From Desulfuromonadales bacterium (GTDB lineage Bacteria; Desulfobacterota; Desulfuromonadia; Desulfuromonadales; JACZKF01): a stretch of 64,000 nucleotides of DNA. Shown one piece after another: positions 48,712 through 58,700 of this stretch; the first letter of the stretch is position 1, and every line of letters begins with the position of its first letter. Made by a program: the position numbers and the translations under genes. The notes beneath the pieces are model-generated. The model was not told where the DNA came from. It searched no databases and was given only the letters and a program-made list of their open reading frames with translations. The stretch is from contig JARFUG010000008.1 in assembly GCA_029289095.1 (NCBI GenBank), positions 1 through 64,000 of the forward strand, read 5' to 3'.

Positions 48712-48785
48712 TTCACGCCCACCTCGGTGTGTTCGCAAGGCGGGCCCCCCTGCGGGGCCCGCGCCTATAAAGGAGAATTCAACCT

Positions 48786-50384
48786 ATGTCCAAGAGCATC
48801 AAGCTGCGGGGACTGCTCGTCGCCGTCCTCCTTCTGCTGGCGCTCGTCTCTCTGGCTCCCACCTTCTTCTCCAAACACCTCCCTGGCTGGTGGACCAACG
48901 CCTTCGATCCCGTTCATCTCGGGCTCGACCTTCAGGGTGGCATGCATCTCGTGCTCGGCGTCGAGGTGGAGAAGGCGGTCGAGAGTCGGGTCGACGGTTT
49001 TGCCGATCAACTGGAGACCCTTTTACGGGAGAGGGACATCGTCTTTCGCAGCGTCAGTCGCGTCGCCGGCGACCGTCTCGCGGTGACCGTCTATGATCAG
49101 CAGTCGGCCTCTCAGCTCGATGCGATGGTCAGGGAGATCTTCCCGAATCTCGAATCGGTCGCCGCTCAGACCCAGACGGGGTTCATCGAGCGGCAGTACC
49201 GGCTTTCGGAGCGCGAGGTCGAACAGATCAAGGACTATGCCGTTCGTCAGGCCCTGGAGACGCTGCGAAACCGCGTCGACGAGTTCGGGGTCAGCGAGCC
49301 GACCCTGGCGCGTCAGGCCGACGACCGCATTCTTATTCAGCTTCCCGGCATCTCCGATCCCGAGCGCGCCATCGCTCTGATCGGAAGAACGGCGCGTCTC
49401 GAGTTCAAGTTTGTCGCCGAGGACGTCTCTCCGCAGGAGGCCCTCCGGGGCGTCGTCCCGGCGGGGACGCAGCTCCTCCACGAGCGTCGCGTCGATACGC
49501 GCACAGGCATCGTCACGGAAACGCCGGTCGTCGTGCATCAGCAGACGATCATGACCGGCGACCTTCTCTCCGACGCGCGGATCGGCATCGACACCCGCTT
49601 CAACGAGCCGTACGTCTCCATGGAGTTCAACGCCGTCGGGGCGAGACGCTTCGATCAGATCACGGCCGCCAACGTCGGCCGTCGCCTGGCCATCGTCCTT
49701 GACGACACCGTCTATTCGGCACCCGTCATTCGCGAGCGAATCTCGGGCGGAAGGGCGCAGATCAGCGGTTCCTTCACAGAGCAGGAAGCCACCGACCTGG
49801 CGATCGTGCTGCGTGCCGGCGCGCTGCCGGCGCCGGTCAACATCCTCGAAGACCGCACCGTCGGTCCTTCCCTCGGCCGCGACTCGATCCGGCAGGGCGT
49901 TGTTTCCGCCATCTTCGGCGGCATCCTCGTCGTTGCCGCGATGTGGCTCTATTACCGCTGGTCGGGGGTTCTCGCCACGGTGGCCCTGGCGTTCAACATC
50001 GTCTTCATTCTCGCCATCCTCTCGCTTTTCGGAGCGACGCTGACCCTTCCGGGTATTGCGGGCATCGTCCTGACCATGGGTATGGCGATCGATGCGAACG
50101 TGCTGATCTTCGAGCGAATACGCGAGGAGCTTCGCCTCGGAAAGACGGTGCGTGCCGCCATCGAAGCCGGTTACGCCAAGGCCCTTTCAAGCATCGTCGA
50201 CGCCAACGTCACGACCTTGATCGCCGCTCTGGTCCTCTTCCAGTTCGGTACAGGCCCCGTTCGAGGATTTGCCGTCACTCTCTCGGTAGGCATCGTTTCA
50301 TCCATGTTTACGGCCATTTTCGCATCTCGGGTCGTCTTCGACTATTTCCTGGAACGCCGCCATCCCAAGCGGCTCAGCATTTAA
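48786..50384 (+). CDS. secD: Protein translocase subunit SecD
   Basis: LGLDLQGGMHLVLGV; C-terminal RND TM domain. Confidence 0.96.
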   Translation: MSKSIKLRGLLVAVLLLLALVSLAPTFFSKHLPGWWTNAFDPVHLGLDLQGGMHLVLGVEVEKAVESRVDGFADQLETLLRERDIVFRSVSRVAGDRLAVTVYDQQSASQLDAMVREIFPNLESVAAQTQTGFIERQYRLSEREVEQIKDYAVRQALETLRNRVDEFGVSEPTLARQADDRILIQLPGISDPERAIALIGRTARLEFKFVAEDVSPQEALRGVVPAGTQLLHERRVDTRTGIVTETPVVVHQQTIMTGDLLSDARIGIDTRFNEPYVSMEFNAVGARRFDQITAANVGRRLAIVLDDTVYSAPVIRERISGGRAQISGSFTEQEATDLAIVLRAGALPAPVNILEDRTVGPSLGRDSIRQGVVSAIFGGILVVAAMWLYYRWSGVLATVALAFNIVFILAILSLFGATLTLPGIAGIVLTMGMAIDANVLIFERIREELRLGKTVRAAIEAGYAKALSSIVDANVTTLIAALVLFQFGTGPVRGFAVTLSVGIVSSMFTAIFASRVVFDYFLERRHPKRLSI

Positions 50385-50398
50385 AGGGAGGTTAGGCG

Positions 50399-51331
50399 AT
50401 GGAAATCATCAGACCCGGAATCAAAATCGATTTTGTCGGCAAGATGCGCCTTGCCGTTATCTTTTCACTCGTCCTGATCTTCATCGGCGTCGCATCGCTG
50501 GTGGCCAAGGGGGGGCCTGCGCTGGGGATCGACTTCGCCGGCGGAACCCTGGTCCAGGTCCGATTCGACGAGCGAACCGGCGCCCAGGAGATCCGCGATG
50601 CCCTCAGGAACGTCGATCTCGGCACGGTGACGGTCCAGCAGTTCGGAGACGATCCGACGGAGTTCCTGATCCGAGCACAGGAGACGAGCGCCGAGCTTGA
50701 GCGTCTTTCCCAGCGGATTCTCGTCGATCTCGAGAGCGCCTACGGGGCCGGAACCGTCGAGATCCGCCGCGTCGAGATGGTTGGTCCGCAGGTTGGGGCC
50801 GAGTTGCGGACGAAGGGAATTCTGGCACTCGCCTACGCCCTGGTCGGAACCCTGATCTACATCTCGTGGCGTTTCGAGTTCCGCTTCGCCATCGGTGCGA
50901 TCCTGGCGCTCGCCCATGACGTCATCCTGACTCTCGGAATATTTTCGCTGCTCAATCTCGAGATCGACCTGCCGATCATTGCCGCCTTCCTGGCAATCAT
51001 CGGATATTCGCTCAACGACACCATCATCATTTTCGATCGCATCCGGGAGAATATGGGGAAACATGCCCGAGAAGGGTTCGCGTCCGTGGTGAATCTGAGC
51101 ATCAATGAGACGCTTTCGCGCACCATTCTCACTTCGGGAACGACTCTGATGGTCCTCATCTCGCTCTTCATCTTCGGGGGGGGGGTCATACACAATTTCG
51201 CCATTGCGCTCCTGATCGGGGTCATTGCCGGAACGTACTCGACCATTTTCATCGCCAGCGCCTTCGTGATCCACTATGAGAAGAGAAAGCCCGGCAAGCT
51301 CGAAACCGCTGCTGCCGAAGGGGGACGTTGA
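50399..51331 (+). CDS. secF: Protein translocase subunit SecF
   Basis: GIDFAGGTLVQVRF, NDTIIIFDRIREN. Confidence 0.96.
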   Translation: MEIIRPGIKIDFVGKMRLAVIFSLVLIFIGVASLVAKGGPALGIDFAGGTLVQVRFDERTGAQEIRDALRNVDLGTVTVQQFGDDPTEFLIRAQETSAELERLSQRILVDLESAYGAGTVEIRRVEMVGPQVGAELRTKGILALAYALVGTLIYISWRFEFRFAIGAILALAHDVILTLGIFSLLNLEIDLPIIAAFLAIIGYSLNDTIIIFDRIRENMGKHAREGFASVVNLSINETLSRTILTSGTTLMVLISLFIFGGGVIHNFAIALLIGVIAGTYSTIFIASAFVIHYEKRKPGKLETAAAEGGR

Positions 51332-51879
51332 TGAAAAAAGAAAACATCATCCTGGGCGTTATCGTCCTGATCGTCGGACTGCTGCTGGGGATCATTATCA
51401 CCCAAAAGGGGAGCCGCTCGGTTTCACCGACGGCTGGAGCTCCCGCCGTGGTCGATGTCCAGCGCGACATCGCATTCTACGAGCAGGAGGTCGCGAGAAA
51501 TCCCTCCAACCGCAACGCCTGGGTGCAGCTCGGAAATCTTCATTTCGGATCGCGAGAGCCGATCAAGGCGATCGAAGCCTATGAAAAGGCCCTCGAAATC
51601 AACCGACGAGACCCCAATGTTCTGACCGATCAGGGGACAATGTTCCGTGAGCTCGGCTGGTACGACAGGGCGCTCGATAACTTCTACGAAGCCCAGGAGA
51701 TCGATCCGAACCACCACCAGAGCCTCTTCAATATGGGGGTGGTCTACCGCTACGATCTGAACGATTTCCCCCGCGCACACGACGTGTGGTCCAAATACGT
51801 CCGGCAGTGGCCCGACTCGCCCGGGGCCGAGAGGCTTCGCCCCGAGCTCGAATTCCTGCGTTCCCGGACTCCGCAGTAA
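51331..51879 (+). CDS. TPR-repeat membrane-anchored protein
   Basis: N-terminal TM helix then NAWVQLGNLHFGSREPIKAIEAYEKALEINRRDPNVLTDQG. Confidence 0.8.
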   Translation: MKKENIILGVIVLIVGLLLGIIITQKGSRSVSPTAGAPAVVDVQRDIAFYEQEVARNPSNRNAWVQLGNLHFGSREPIKAIEAYEKALEINRRDPNVLTDQGTMFRELGWYDRALDNFYEAQEIDPNHHQSLFNMGVVYRYDLNDFPRAHDVWSKYVRQWPDSPGAERLRPELEFLRSRTPQ

Positions 51880-51903
51880 TGTTCGTCGCAGTTTTTCTCG
51901 ACG

Positions 51904-51939
51904 CTTCACTCCGGAGCAGTGACACGCTCCGGAGTGAAG
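51904..51939. promoter_or_regulatory. Perfect 14-bp inverted repeat just upstream of recJ
   Basis: cttcactccggagc-agtgacac-gctccggagtgaag, no T tract; SD-like ggag lies in the 3' arm. Confidence 0.55.
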
Positions 51940-51946
51940 TCCGGGA

Positions 51947-53668
51947 TTGAGCGCGGTCACCCTTCGTCGCTGGAGCTGGCGAGGGGCGGAACCTGATCCT
52001 TTTTCCCTGAAGACCCTGAGCGACGCCCTCGGCATTTCCCCTCTGGCCGCCCGCGCCCTTTTTCTGCGCGGAATCTCCACCGTCACCGACGGCAGCCTTT
52101 TTCTGCAGAGCCGACTCGGCTCTCTCCCCGACCCCTTTCTCCTGCCCGACATGGAAAGGGCCGCCGTCCGCCTTGCCGATGCCGTGCAGAGGGGAGAGCA
52201 TGTCGTCGTCCACGGCGATTACGACGTCGACGGCATCACCGGGACCGCCCTGCTCGTCGAAAACCTTCGCGCGCTCGGCGGCTCGGTCGGCTATCACATC
52301 CCCCTTCGCCTCAAGGACGGATACGGTCTGTCCGCCGCCGCCCTGCGCCAGGCCGCCCAAGACGGCGCCCGGCTCGTCGTTTCGGTCGACTGCGGCATCT
52401 GCGCGCTCGAGGAGGCCCGTCTCGCCAATGAATTCGGGCTCGACCTGATCATCACCGATCACCATCAACCCCCTGAAATACTCCCCGCCGCTCTGGCCGT
52501 TGTCGCCCCCAGTCGCAGCGACAGCCTCTTTCCCTTTCGCTCCCTCGCCGGAGTCGGCGTTGCGTTCTTTCTCCTCGTCGCCTTGCGCAAAGTGCTTCGG
52601 GAAAGAGGATTCTTTTCCGAAGGCGCCGAGCCCGATCTGCGCCGAAGTCTCGATCTCGTCGCTCTCGGCACCATCGCCGACATCGTTCCGCTCCAGGGGG
52701 TCAACCGGATACTGACCCGCTATGGTTTGACCCTGCTTTCGCAATGCGAACGTCCGGGAGTAAGGGCCTTGAGGGAGGTTGCCGCCGTGAAAGAGGTGAC
52801 GTGCGGCGCCGTCGGCTTTCGCCTCGCTCCCCGTCTCAATGCCGCAGGGCGCCTGGAGGATGCGGCGCTCGGGGTCGAACTCCTGCTGGAGGGCTCCCCA
52901 GAGCGCGCCGCCGAGATCGCAGGGCTTCTCGACGGATTCAACCGTGAGCGGCAGAAGATCGAAGAAGAGACTCTGCGGCAGGCGCTGGAGCGTCTGGAGG
53001 GGGGAGAGGGAAGTGCGCATGCCATCGTGCTCGCCGACGAGCGCTGGCACCCCGGCGTCATCGGCATCGTGGCGAGCCGTCTCGTCGAGCGCTTCCACCG
53101 TCCCGTCGTCCTCATCGCGCTCGAGAACGGCAAGGGGAAAGGGTCGGCACGGTCGATCAGGGGATTCCACCTCTATCGGGCTCTTCAAGCCTGCCGCGAC
53201 ACCCTCGAGGGATTCGGCGGGCACGAGTATGCGGCGGGGCTTAGTATCGACGCCGGCGCGGTCGCGGCCTTTTCCGCGGCCATCGAAGAGGTCGCCCGCG
53301 ACACCCTGGCGCCGGACGATCTCATCCCCATGCTTTCCCATGACGGCGAGGTTCTGCTCGAGGAGATCACCGCAGAGGCGCTCGGCGACTTCGTAGCCCT
53401 TGCCCCCTTCGGGGCGGGGAACCCGGAGCCGTCCTTTGTCGCGACGGGACTGCGCATCTCTCAGATGCGCACCGTGGGGGAAAAGCACCTGCGGTTCGTT
53501 GCCCGCCAGGGGGGATACACCTTCCAGTGCATCGCCTTCGGCATGGCCCCCCGGCAGGAAGAGCTCTGCGGAGAGGTCGATCTCCTCTTCACCCCCGGCT
53601 TCAACGAGTGGCAGGGGCGAAGCGAGATCCAGTTGCGCATCCGCGACTGGCGGCCTTCGGTTCCGTAG
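51947..53668 (+). CDS. recJ: Single-stranded-DNA-specific exonuclease RecJ
   Basis: VVVHGDYDVDGITGTALL, DHHQPPE; TTG start inferred. Confidence 0.93.
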   Translation: MSAVTLRRWSWRGAEPDPFSLKTLSDALGISPLAARALFLRGISTVTDGSLFLQSRLGSLPDPFLLPDMERAAVRLADAVQRGEHVVVHGDYDVDGITGTALLVENLRALGGSVGYHIPLRLKDGYGLSAAALRQAAQDGARLVVSVDCGICALEEARLANEFGLDLIITDHHQPPEILPAALAVVAPSRSDSLFPFRSLAGVGVAFFLLVALRKVLRERGFFSEGAEPDLRRSLDLVALGTIADIVPLQGVNRILTRYGLTLLSQCERPGVRALREVAAVKEVTCGAVGFRLAPRLNAAGRLEDAALGVELLLEGSPERAAEIAGLLDGFNRERQKIEEETLRQALERLEGGEGSAHAIVLADERWHPGVIGIVASRLVERFHRPVVLIALENGKGKGSARSIRGFHLYRALQACRDTLEGFGGHEYAAGLSIDAGAVAAFSAAIEEVARDTLAPDDLIPMLSHDGEVLLEEITAEALGDFVALAPFGAGNPEPSFVATGLRISQMRTVGEKHLRFVARQGGYTFQCIAFGMAPRQEELCGEVDLLFTPGFNEWQGRSEIQLRIRDWRPSVP

Positions 53669-53781
53669 GCAGGTCAGAGGCCGAAGGGCCGCGTTCAGGA
53701 AAAGAAAAGGCGCGAAGGAAGGGGAGACCCGATTCCAATGCGCCTTTTCTGTTCGGGATAGTTTTGAAAACCTGAAGGCTT

Positions 53782-53889
53782 CTCACGCGACGACGCAACG
53801 ACGCGACGAAATGCTCGTCAGGATCTTTATTTTTCCTGGGTTTTTTAGGTTTCAGCTTTTTGCGTCGCGTCGTTGCGGCGTCGCGTGAG
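53782..53889. repeat. Large inverted repeat built of 8-bp units between convergent genes
   Basis: ctcacgcgacgacgcaacgacgcgacga ... tgcgtcgcgtcgttgcggcgtcgcgtgag, 27/29 pairing. Confidence 0.9.
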
Positions 53890-53905
53890 GCCGGTTTTGA
53901 TCTTC

Positions 53906-55102
53906 TCAGCTCCGGCCCATCCCCAGATCGGCCGCCAGCGCCTCCCATGCCTGGAAGGAGCGTCGGATGACGCCATCTTCGACGCAGTAGGCGATGCGGA
54001 AGTATCCCGGAGCGCCGAACCCCGATCCCGGGACGAGCAGGATGTTATGCTGCTGCGCCTTGCGGACGAAATCGACGTCGTCCGGCAGGGGGGAGCGGGG
54101 AAAGAGGTAGAACCCACCTCCGGGCTTGACCATCTCGAAGCCCAGAGCGCTCAGGTGATCGTAGAGCAGGTCGCGCTTGCGCTGGTAGGCGGCGATATCG
54201 ACGCTGGCGTGCTGAAGTCCGGCCACCAGGCGCTGCATGAGAGCGGGGGCGTTGACGAAGCCGAGGACGCGATTGCAGAAGACCGCCCCTTCGATGAAGA
54301 GATCGACATCGTCCATCCGGGGATTGGTCGCCAGATAGCCGATCCTCTCGCCCGGCAGGCCAAGGTCCTTGGAGTGGGAGGTGACGACGACACTGTTGCG
54401 TACGCAGGAGAATATGGCGGGAACCTCGGCGCCGTCAAAGGCGAGCCGGGCATAGGGCTCGTCGGAGATGACGGTGATCTGCCGTCCCAGTTCTTTTTCC
54501 TTGCGGGAGAGCATTTCGCCGAGGGCTGCGAGGTCCTCACGGGGATAGACGACCCCCGTCGGGTTGTTCGGGGAGTTGACGATCAGGGCACGGGTCGCAG
54601 GGCCGATGGCTTCTTCGATGGCGGGGATGTCGAGTTGAAAGGTCTTTCTGTCGGTCCACACCTCCCGGGTCGTCCCGCCATGGTTGTCGACGTAGAACTT
54701 GTATTCGACAAAATAAGGGGCCAGGATCAGGACCTCGTCCCCGGGATTGAGAATCGTCTTGAGGACGACGTTGAGAGCCCCGCCGGCGCCGCAGGTCATG
54801 ACGACGTGGCGCCCCTCGACGGCGAGCCCCGAGTGATGCGAGAGCGCCTCGGCGACCGCCGCCCGTGTCTCGTCGTAGCCGGCATTGTTCATGTAGCGAT
54901 GCATCCCCGGCAAGGGATTCAGTGCGATCTCTCGCAGCGCCTGACGGAAGGCCTCAGGCGGCTCCATCGAGGGATTGCCGAGGGTGAAATCAAAAACATT
55001 CGCATCGCCGTGAATACGGCGCAGCCGGGCGCCCTCCTCGAACATTTTGCGGATCCACGACGAGCGCTCGATGCACTCTTTGACTTTGGCGGCTATGGCC
55101 AT
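53906..55102 (-). CDS. PLP-dependent aminotransferase class I/II
   Basis: GNPSMEPPEAFRQAL, NSPNNPTGVVYPREDL, SHSKDLGLPGERIG. Confidence 0.92.
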   Translation of the reverse strand: MAIAAKVKECIERSSWIRKMFEEGARLRRIHGDANVFDFTLGNPSMEPPEAFRQALREIALNPLPGMHRYMNNAGYDETRAAVAEALSHHSGLAVEGRHVVMTCGAGGALNVVLKTILNPGDEVLILAPYFVEYKFYVDNHGGTTREVWTDRKTFQLDIPAIEEAIGPATRALIVNSPNNPTGVVYPREDLAALGEMLSRKEKELGRQITVISDEPYARLAFDGAEVPAIFSCVRNSVVVTSHSKDLGLPGERIGYLATNPRMDDVDLFIEGAVFCNRVLGFVNAPALMQRLVAGLQHASVDIAAYQRKRDLLYDHLSALGFEMVKPGGGFYLFPRSPLPDDVDFVRKAQQHNILLVPGSGFGAPGYFRIAYCVEDGVIRRSFQAWEALAADLGMGRS

Positions 55103-55255
55103 GAAGGATACCTCCTGAAATCGGTGAGAATCGAAAAACCCCGGCAGTGTAGCCGCGGGGCACGGGGGTGGTCAAGAGATATAGGCAGCCTTGCTTTTTC
55201 CCCCTGAATGGGCTACATTGCCCCTCCGATTAAAGGATGCAAAAGGATGGGGCGC

Positions 55256-56329
55256 ATGGGAAAATCAGACCTGAAGGATCTGCGCGCGCGGATCGATGCC
55301 ATCGACGATGAGATACTCGAACTGCTCAACCGCCGGGCCGAAGTCGTCGTGGAGGTCGGGCACGCCAAGGCCGGGGAAGACCGCGAGTTCTACGTCCCAA
55401 GCCGCGAGCGGGCGATCTACGAGCGCCTCTGCGAGCGCAACCGGGGACCGTTTCCGACCGAGGCGATCCGAAAGGTCTTCCGCGAGATCATCTCGGCCTC
55501 CCTCTCCCTCGAGCAGCCGATGAAGGTTGCCTTTCTTGGACCGCTGGCGACCTTTACCCATGTGGCCGCCATGCAGCAGTTCGGGTTTTCGGCGCAACTC
55601 GTTCCGCAGCGCAGCATTTCGGCCGTCTTCGAGGAGGTGCAGCGCGGACGCGCCCATTACGGCGTCGTTCCGGTAGAAAACTCCAACGAGGGGATCGTCT
55701 CCAATACCCTCGACATGTTCATGGCGTCCGATCTGCAGATCAACGCCGAGATCCTTCTCGAGATCTCCCACGACCTGCTTTCGCGCACCGGAAAGATCGA
55801 GGATGTGCGCAAGGTCGTCTCACATCCCCAGGCCCTCGCCCAGTGCCGCCGCTGGCTCGAGGAGAATTTGGAAGACGTTCCCCTGGTCGACGTGGCGAGC
55901 ACTGCCCTTGCCGCCCAGATGGTGGCCGAAGACGAGACGGCCGCCGCCATCGCCAGCGAGATGGCCGCCACTCTTTACGGCCTCGAAGTGGTGAAGAAGA
56001 AGATCGAGGACAACCCCAACAATTTCACCCGCTTTCTCGTCATAGGCCGGCGCACCCCCGATCGCAGCGGCCGGGACAAGACCTCCCTGATGTTCAGCGT
56101 CAAGGACCAGCCCGGTATTCTCTACCGCATGCTCGAACCCTTCAGCTCCCGGGGGATCAATCTCTCCAAGATCGAGAGTCGGCCGATGAAGTCCAAGGCA
56201 TGGGAGTACATCTTTTTTCTCGACATCGACGGACATATCGAGGAGGAGGGGGTCCGTGCAGCCGTGGAAGATCTCAAGGCGCACTGCCAGTTCCTGAAGG
56301 TTCTCGGCTCCTATCCGAGAGCGAGATAG
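55256..56329 (+). CDS. pheA: Bifunctional chorismate mutase / prephenate dehydratase
   Basis: N-terminal LRARIDAIDDEILELLNRRAEVV, prephenate dehydratase and ACT domains. Confidence 0.95.
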   Translation: MGKSDLKDLRARIDAIDDEILELLNRRAEVVVEVGHAKAGEDREFYVPSRERAIYERLCERNRGPFPTEAIRKVFREIISASLSLEQPMKVAFLGPLATFTHVAAMQQFGFSAQLVPQRSISAVFEEVQRGRAHYGVVPVENSNEGIVSNTLDMFMASDLQINAEILLEISHDLLSRTGKIEDVRKVVSHPQALAQCRRWLEENLEDVPLVDVASTALAAQMVAEDETAAAIASEMAATLYGLEVVKKKIEDNPNNFTRFLVIGRRTPDRSGRDKTSLMFSVKDQPGILYRMLEPFSSRGINLSKIESRPMKSKAWEYIFFLDIDGHIEEEGVRAAVEDLKAHCQFLKVLGSYPRAR

Positions 56330-56330
56330 A

Positions 56331-56372
56331 AGAGCAATTTTGAATTCTGAATTTTGAATTGTAAAACCTTGA
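56331..56372. repeat. Degenerate heptamer-register array between pheA and tyrA
   Basis: agagcaa|ttttgaa|ttctgaa|ttttgaa|ttgtaaa|accttga. Confidence 0.7.
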
Positions 56373-56389
56373 AGACACGAGGGAGTCGG

Positions 56390-57262
56390 ATGGCGGCGGT
56401 AAACAAATTCTATATCCCTGAACTTGCGGTGGTCGGCGTCGGGCTCATCGGCGGCTCCCTGGCTTTGGCTCTCAAGGCGGTAGGCGCCGTGGGGAGGGTG
56501 GTCGGGATCGGCCGCGGCCGGGCCAACCTCGAGACGGCTCTCGAACTCGGCATAGTCGATACGATCTCCACCGAACTTGGCGCTGCGTCGAACTCCGATG
56601 TCGTTTTTCTCGCGACCCCCGTCCTTTCCCTGGGCGAGGTCGCGGCAGGGCTCGCGCCTCATCTCAAGTCCGGAGCGATCCTCACGGACGGGGGTAGCGT
56701 CAAGGCGGAAGTGGTGCACGCCGTCGAACCGCACCTCCCGGCGCACGTTCATTTCGTCCCGGGACACCCCATCGCCGGGACGGAGAAGAGCGGGGCCGAG
56801 GCGGCTTTCGCCTCCCTCTACCAGGGGCGCCGCTGTATTCTGACCCCGACCGACGAGACCGATCCTGCAGCCCTGGAACTTGTGCGCCGCATGTGGCAGG
56901 TCGCCGGGAGCGAGGTCGTCCTCATGGACATCGAAAAACACGATCGCATCCTGGCTGCGATCAGTCACCTTCCACACATGGTGGCGTATTCTCTCGTCAA
57001 TGCCGTCGGCTCCTATGACCGCTATGAAGAGAACATTCTCGATTACTCGGCGGGGGGATTTCGCGATTTCACCCGCATTGCCTCCTCCGATCCGTCGATG
57101 TGGCGTGACATTGCCCTGGGCAACCGCGAAGCGCTGCTGGAAATGATGGAGCTCTTCGAGAAGTTCTTTGCCGAGCTCAAGGAGGACGTGCGCTCCGGCG
57201 ACGGCCGCAAACTCCACGATTTCTTCCTGTGCTCCAAAAAGAGCCGGGATGCGATTCTTTAA
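56390..57262 (+). CDS. tyrA: Prephenate dehydrogenase
   Basis: LAVVGVGLIGGSLALALK, GHPIAGTEKSG. Confidence 0.93.
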   Translation: MAAVNKFYIPELAVVGVGLIGGSLALALKAVGAVGRVVGIGRGRANLETALELGIVDTISTELGAASNSDVVFLATPVLSLGEVAAGLAPHLKSGAILTDGGSVKAEVVHAVEPHLPAHVHFVPGHPIAGTEKSGAEAAFASLYQGRRCILTPTDETDPAALELVRRMWQVAGSEVVLMDIEKHDRILAAISHLPHMVAYSLVNAVGSYDRYEENILDYSAGGFRDFTRIASSDPSMWRDIALGNREALLEMMELFEKFFAELKEDVRSGDGRKLHDFFLCSKKSRDAIL

Positions 57263-57264
57263 AC

Positions 57265-57348
57265 CAGGTAAAAGGTTCAAGGTAAATCTTGCACCTTGCC
57301 CCTTGAACCTTTCTCCTTGCACCTTAAATCTTGAACCAAGAGGTTCCT
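57265..57348. repeat. Degenerate heptamer-register array ending at the aroA start codon
   Basis: 12 consecutive 7-mers caggtaa|aaggttc|aaggtaa|atcttgc|accttgc|cccttga|acctttc|tccttgc|accttaa|atcttga|accaaga|ggttcct. Confidence 0.82.
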
Positions 57349-58641
57349 ATGGAATCCCGTACTGTCAACCCCTCGCGTGGTCTGCGCGGGGAGATCGTCA
57401 TCCCAGGCGACAAGTCCATCTCCCACCGTTCCATCATGATCGGCTCACTGGCCGAGGGGACGACGGTGGTGCACGGCTTTCTCCACGGCGAAGACAACCA
57501 TGCCACCCTCAATGCCTTCCGTTGCATGGGGGTCCCCATCGAAGAGGAAGCTGGGGGCGTCCTGCGCATTGAAGGGAAGGGGCTTCGGGGACTGCGTGAG
57601 CCCGGCGACGTCATCGACTGCGGCAACTCCGGGACGACGATCCGTCTCATGACGGGACTTCTTGCCGGGCAGAGCTTTTTCTCCGTCCTCACCGGCGACC
57701 AGTACCTGCGCCGCCGCCCCATGAAGCGGGTCGTTGCCCCCCTTGCAACCATGGGAGCCCGCATCTGGGGCAGGGGAGGGGGAGACCTCGCCCCTCTGGC
57801 GATCCAGGGTGGTGAACTCAAGCCGATCGCATACGACTCTCCCATCGCCAGCGCCCAGGTCAAGTCGGCCGTCCTGTTGGCGGGGCTCGGCGCCGAAGGA
57901 GAGACGACAGTGCGCGAACCGCACCTCTCGCGCGACCACAGCGAGCGGATGCTCTCGTATTTCGGCGCCGACGTGCGTCCCTTCGAAGGGGGGGTCTCCA
58001 TCCTCGGGGGACCGCGCCTTCAGGGGCGCGAGGTCCATGTCCCCGGAGACATCTCCTCTGCGGCCTTCTTTCTGGTGGCGGCGCTCATCGTCCCCGGTTC
58101 CGAACTGCTGGTGCGCAATGTCGGAGTGAATCCCACCCGGAGCGGAATCATCGATATCCTGCAGGAGATGGGAGGCTCCATCGAACTGCTCGATCAGCGC
58201 GAGGCCGCCGGAGAGCCTGTGGCCGATATTCTGGTGAAGAGCAGCGCCCTGCGTGGAATCGAGATCGGCGGAGCGGTCGTGCCGCGCGCCATCGATGAGT
58301 TCCCCGTGGTCGCCGTAGCCGCCGCCTTCGCCGAGGGGACGACCGTCATCCGCGATGCCCGCGAATTGCGGGTCAAGGAAACCGACCGCATCGCCGCCAT
58401 CACCGCCGAACTCACGGGTCTCGGTGCGAAGGTCGAGGCGCTGGAGGACGGGATGATCGTTTCGGGGACGGGGCGTCTCGCCGGCGGCCGAGCCTCCTCT
58501 CACGGCGACCACCGCATTGCCATGAGCGCCGCCATCGCTGCTCTGGCGGCCGACGCTCCCGTCATCATTGCCGATACCGGCTGCACCGCCACAAGCTTCC
58601 CGAGTTTCTGGAGTCTTCTGGAAAGCGCCGGTGGTCGTTAG
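57349..58641 (+). CDS. aroA: 3-phosphoshikimate 1-carboxyvinyltransferase
   Basis: GEIVIPGDKSISHRSIMIGSLAEG, GNSGTTIRLMTGLLAG. Confidence 0.97.
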   Translation: MESRTVNPSRGLRGEIVIPGDKSISHRSIMIGSLAEGTTVVHGFLHGEDNHATLNAFRCMGVPIEEEAGGVLRIEGKGLRGLREPGDVIDCGNSGTTIRLMTGLLAGQSFFSVLTGDQYLRRRPMKRVVAPLATMGARIWGRGGGDLAPLAIQGGELKPIAYDSPIASAQVKSAVLLAGLGAEGETTVREPHLSRDHSERMLSYFGADVRPFEGGVSILGGPRLQGREVHVPGDISSAAFFLVAALIVPGSELLVRNVGVNPTRSGIIDILQEMGGSIELLDQREAAGEPVADILVKSSALRGIEIGGAVVPRAIDEFPVVAVAAAFAEGTTVIRDARELRVKETDRIAAITAELTGLGAKVEALEDGMIVSGTGRLAGGRASSHGDHRIAMSAAIAALAADAPVIIADTGCTATSFPSFWSLLESAGGR

Positions 58642-58700
58642 GTGCGGTGCAGCAACCATTCGCGTCCGTGGTGAAGGCCGACGCAAATGACGAAGGACCA

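Noticed and set aside
51176-51185. G10 tract in secF as a possible phase-variation site
   Set aside because: Encodes GGG codons in a conserved Gly-rich loop (FGGGV) of an essential-type gene; frame intact and likely just codon usage
51728-53488. 586-aa ORF antisense to recJ
   Set aside because: Spurious antisense ORF; recJ on the + strand has clear motifs
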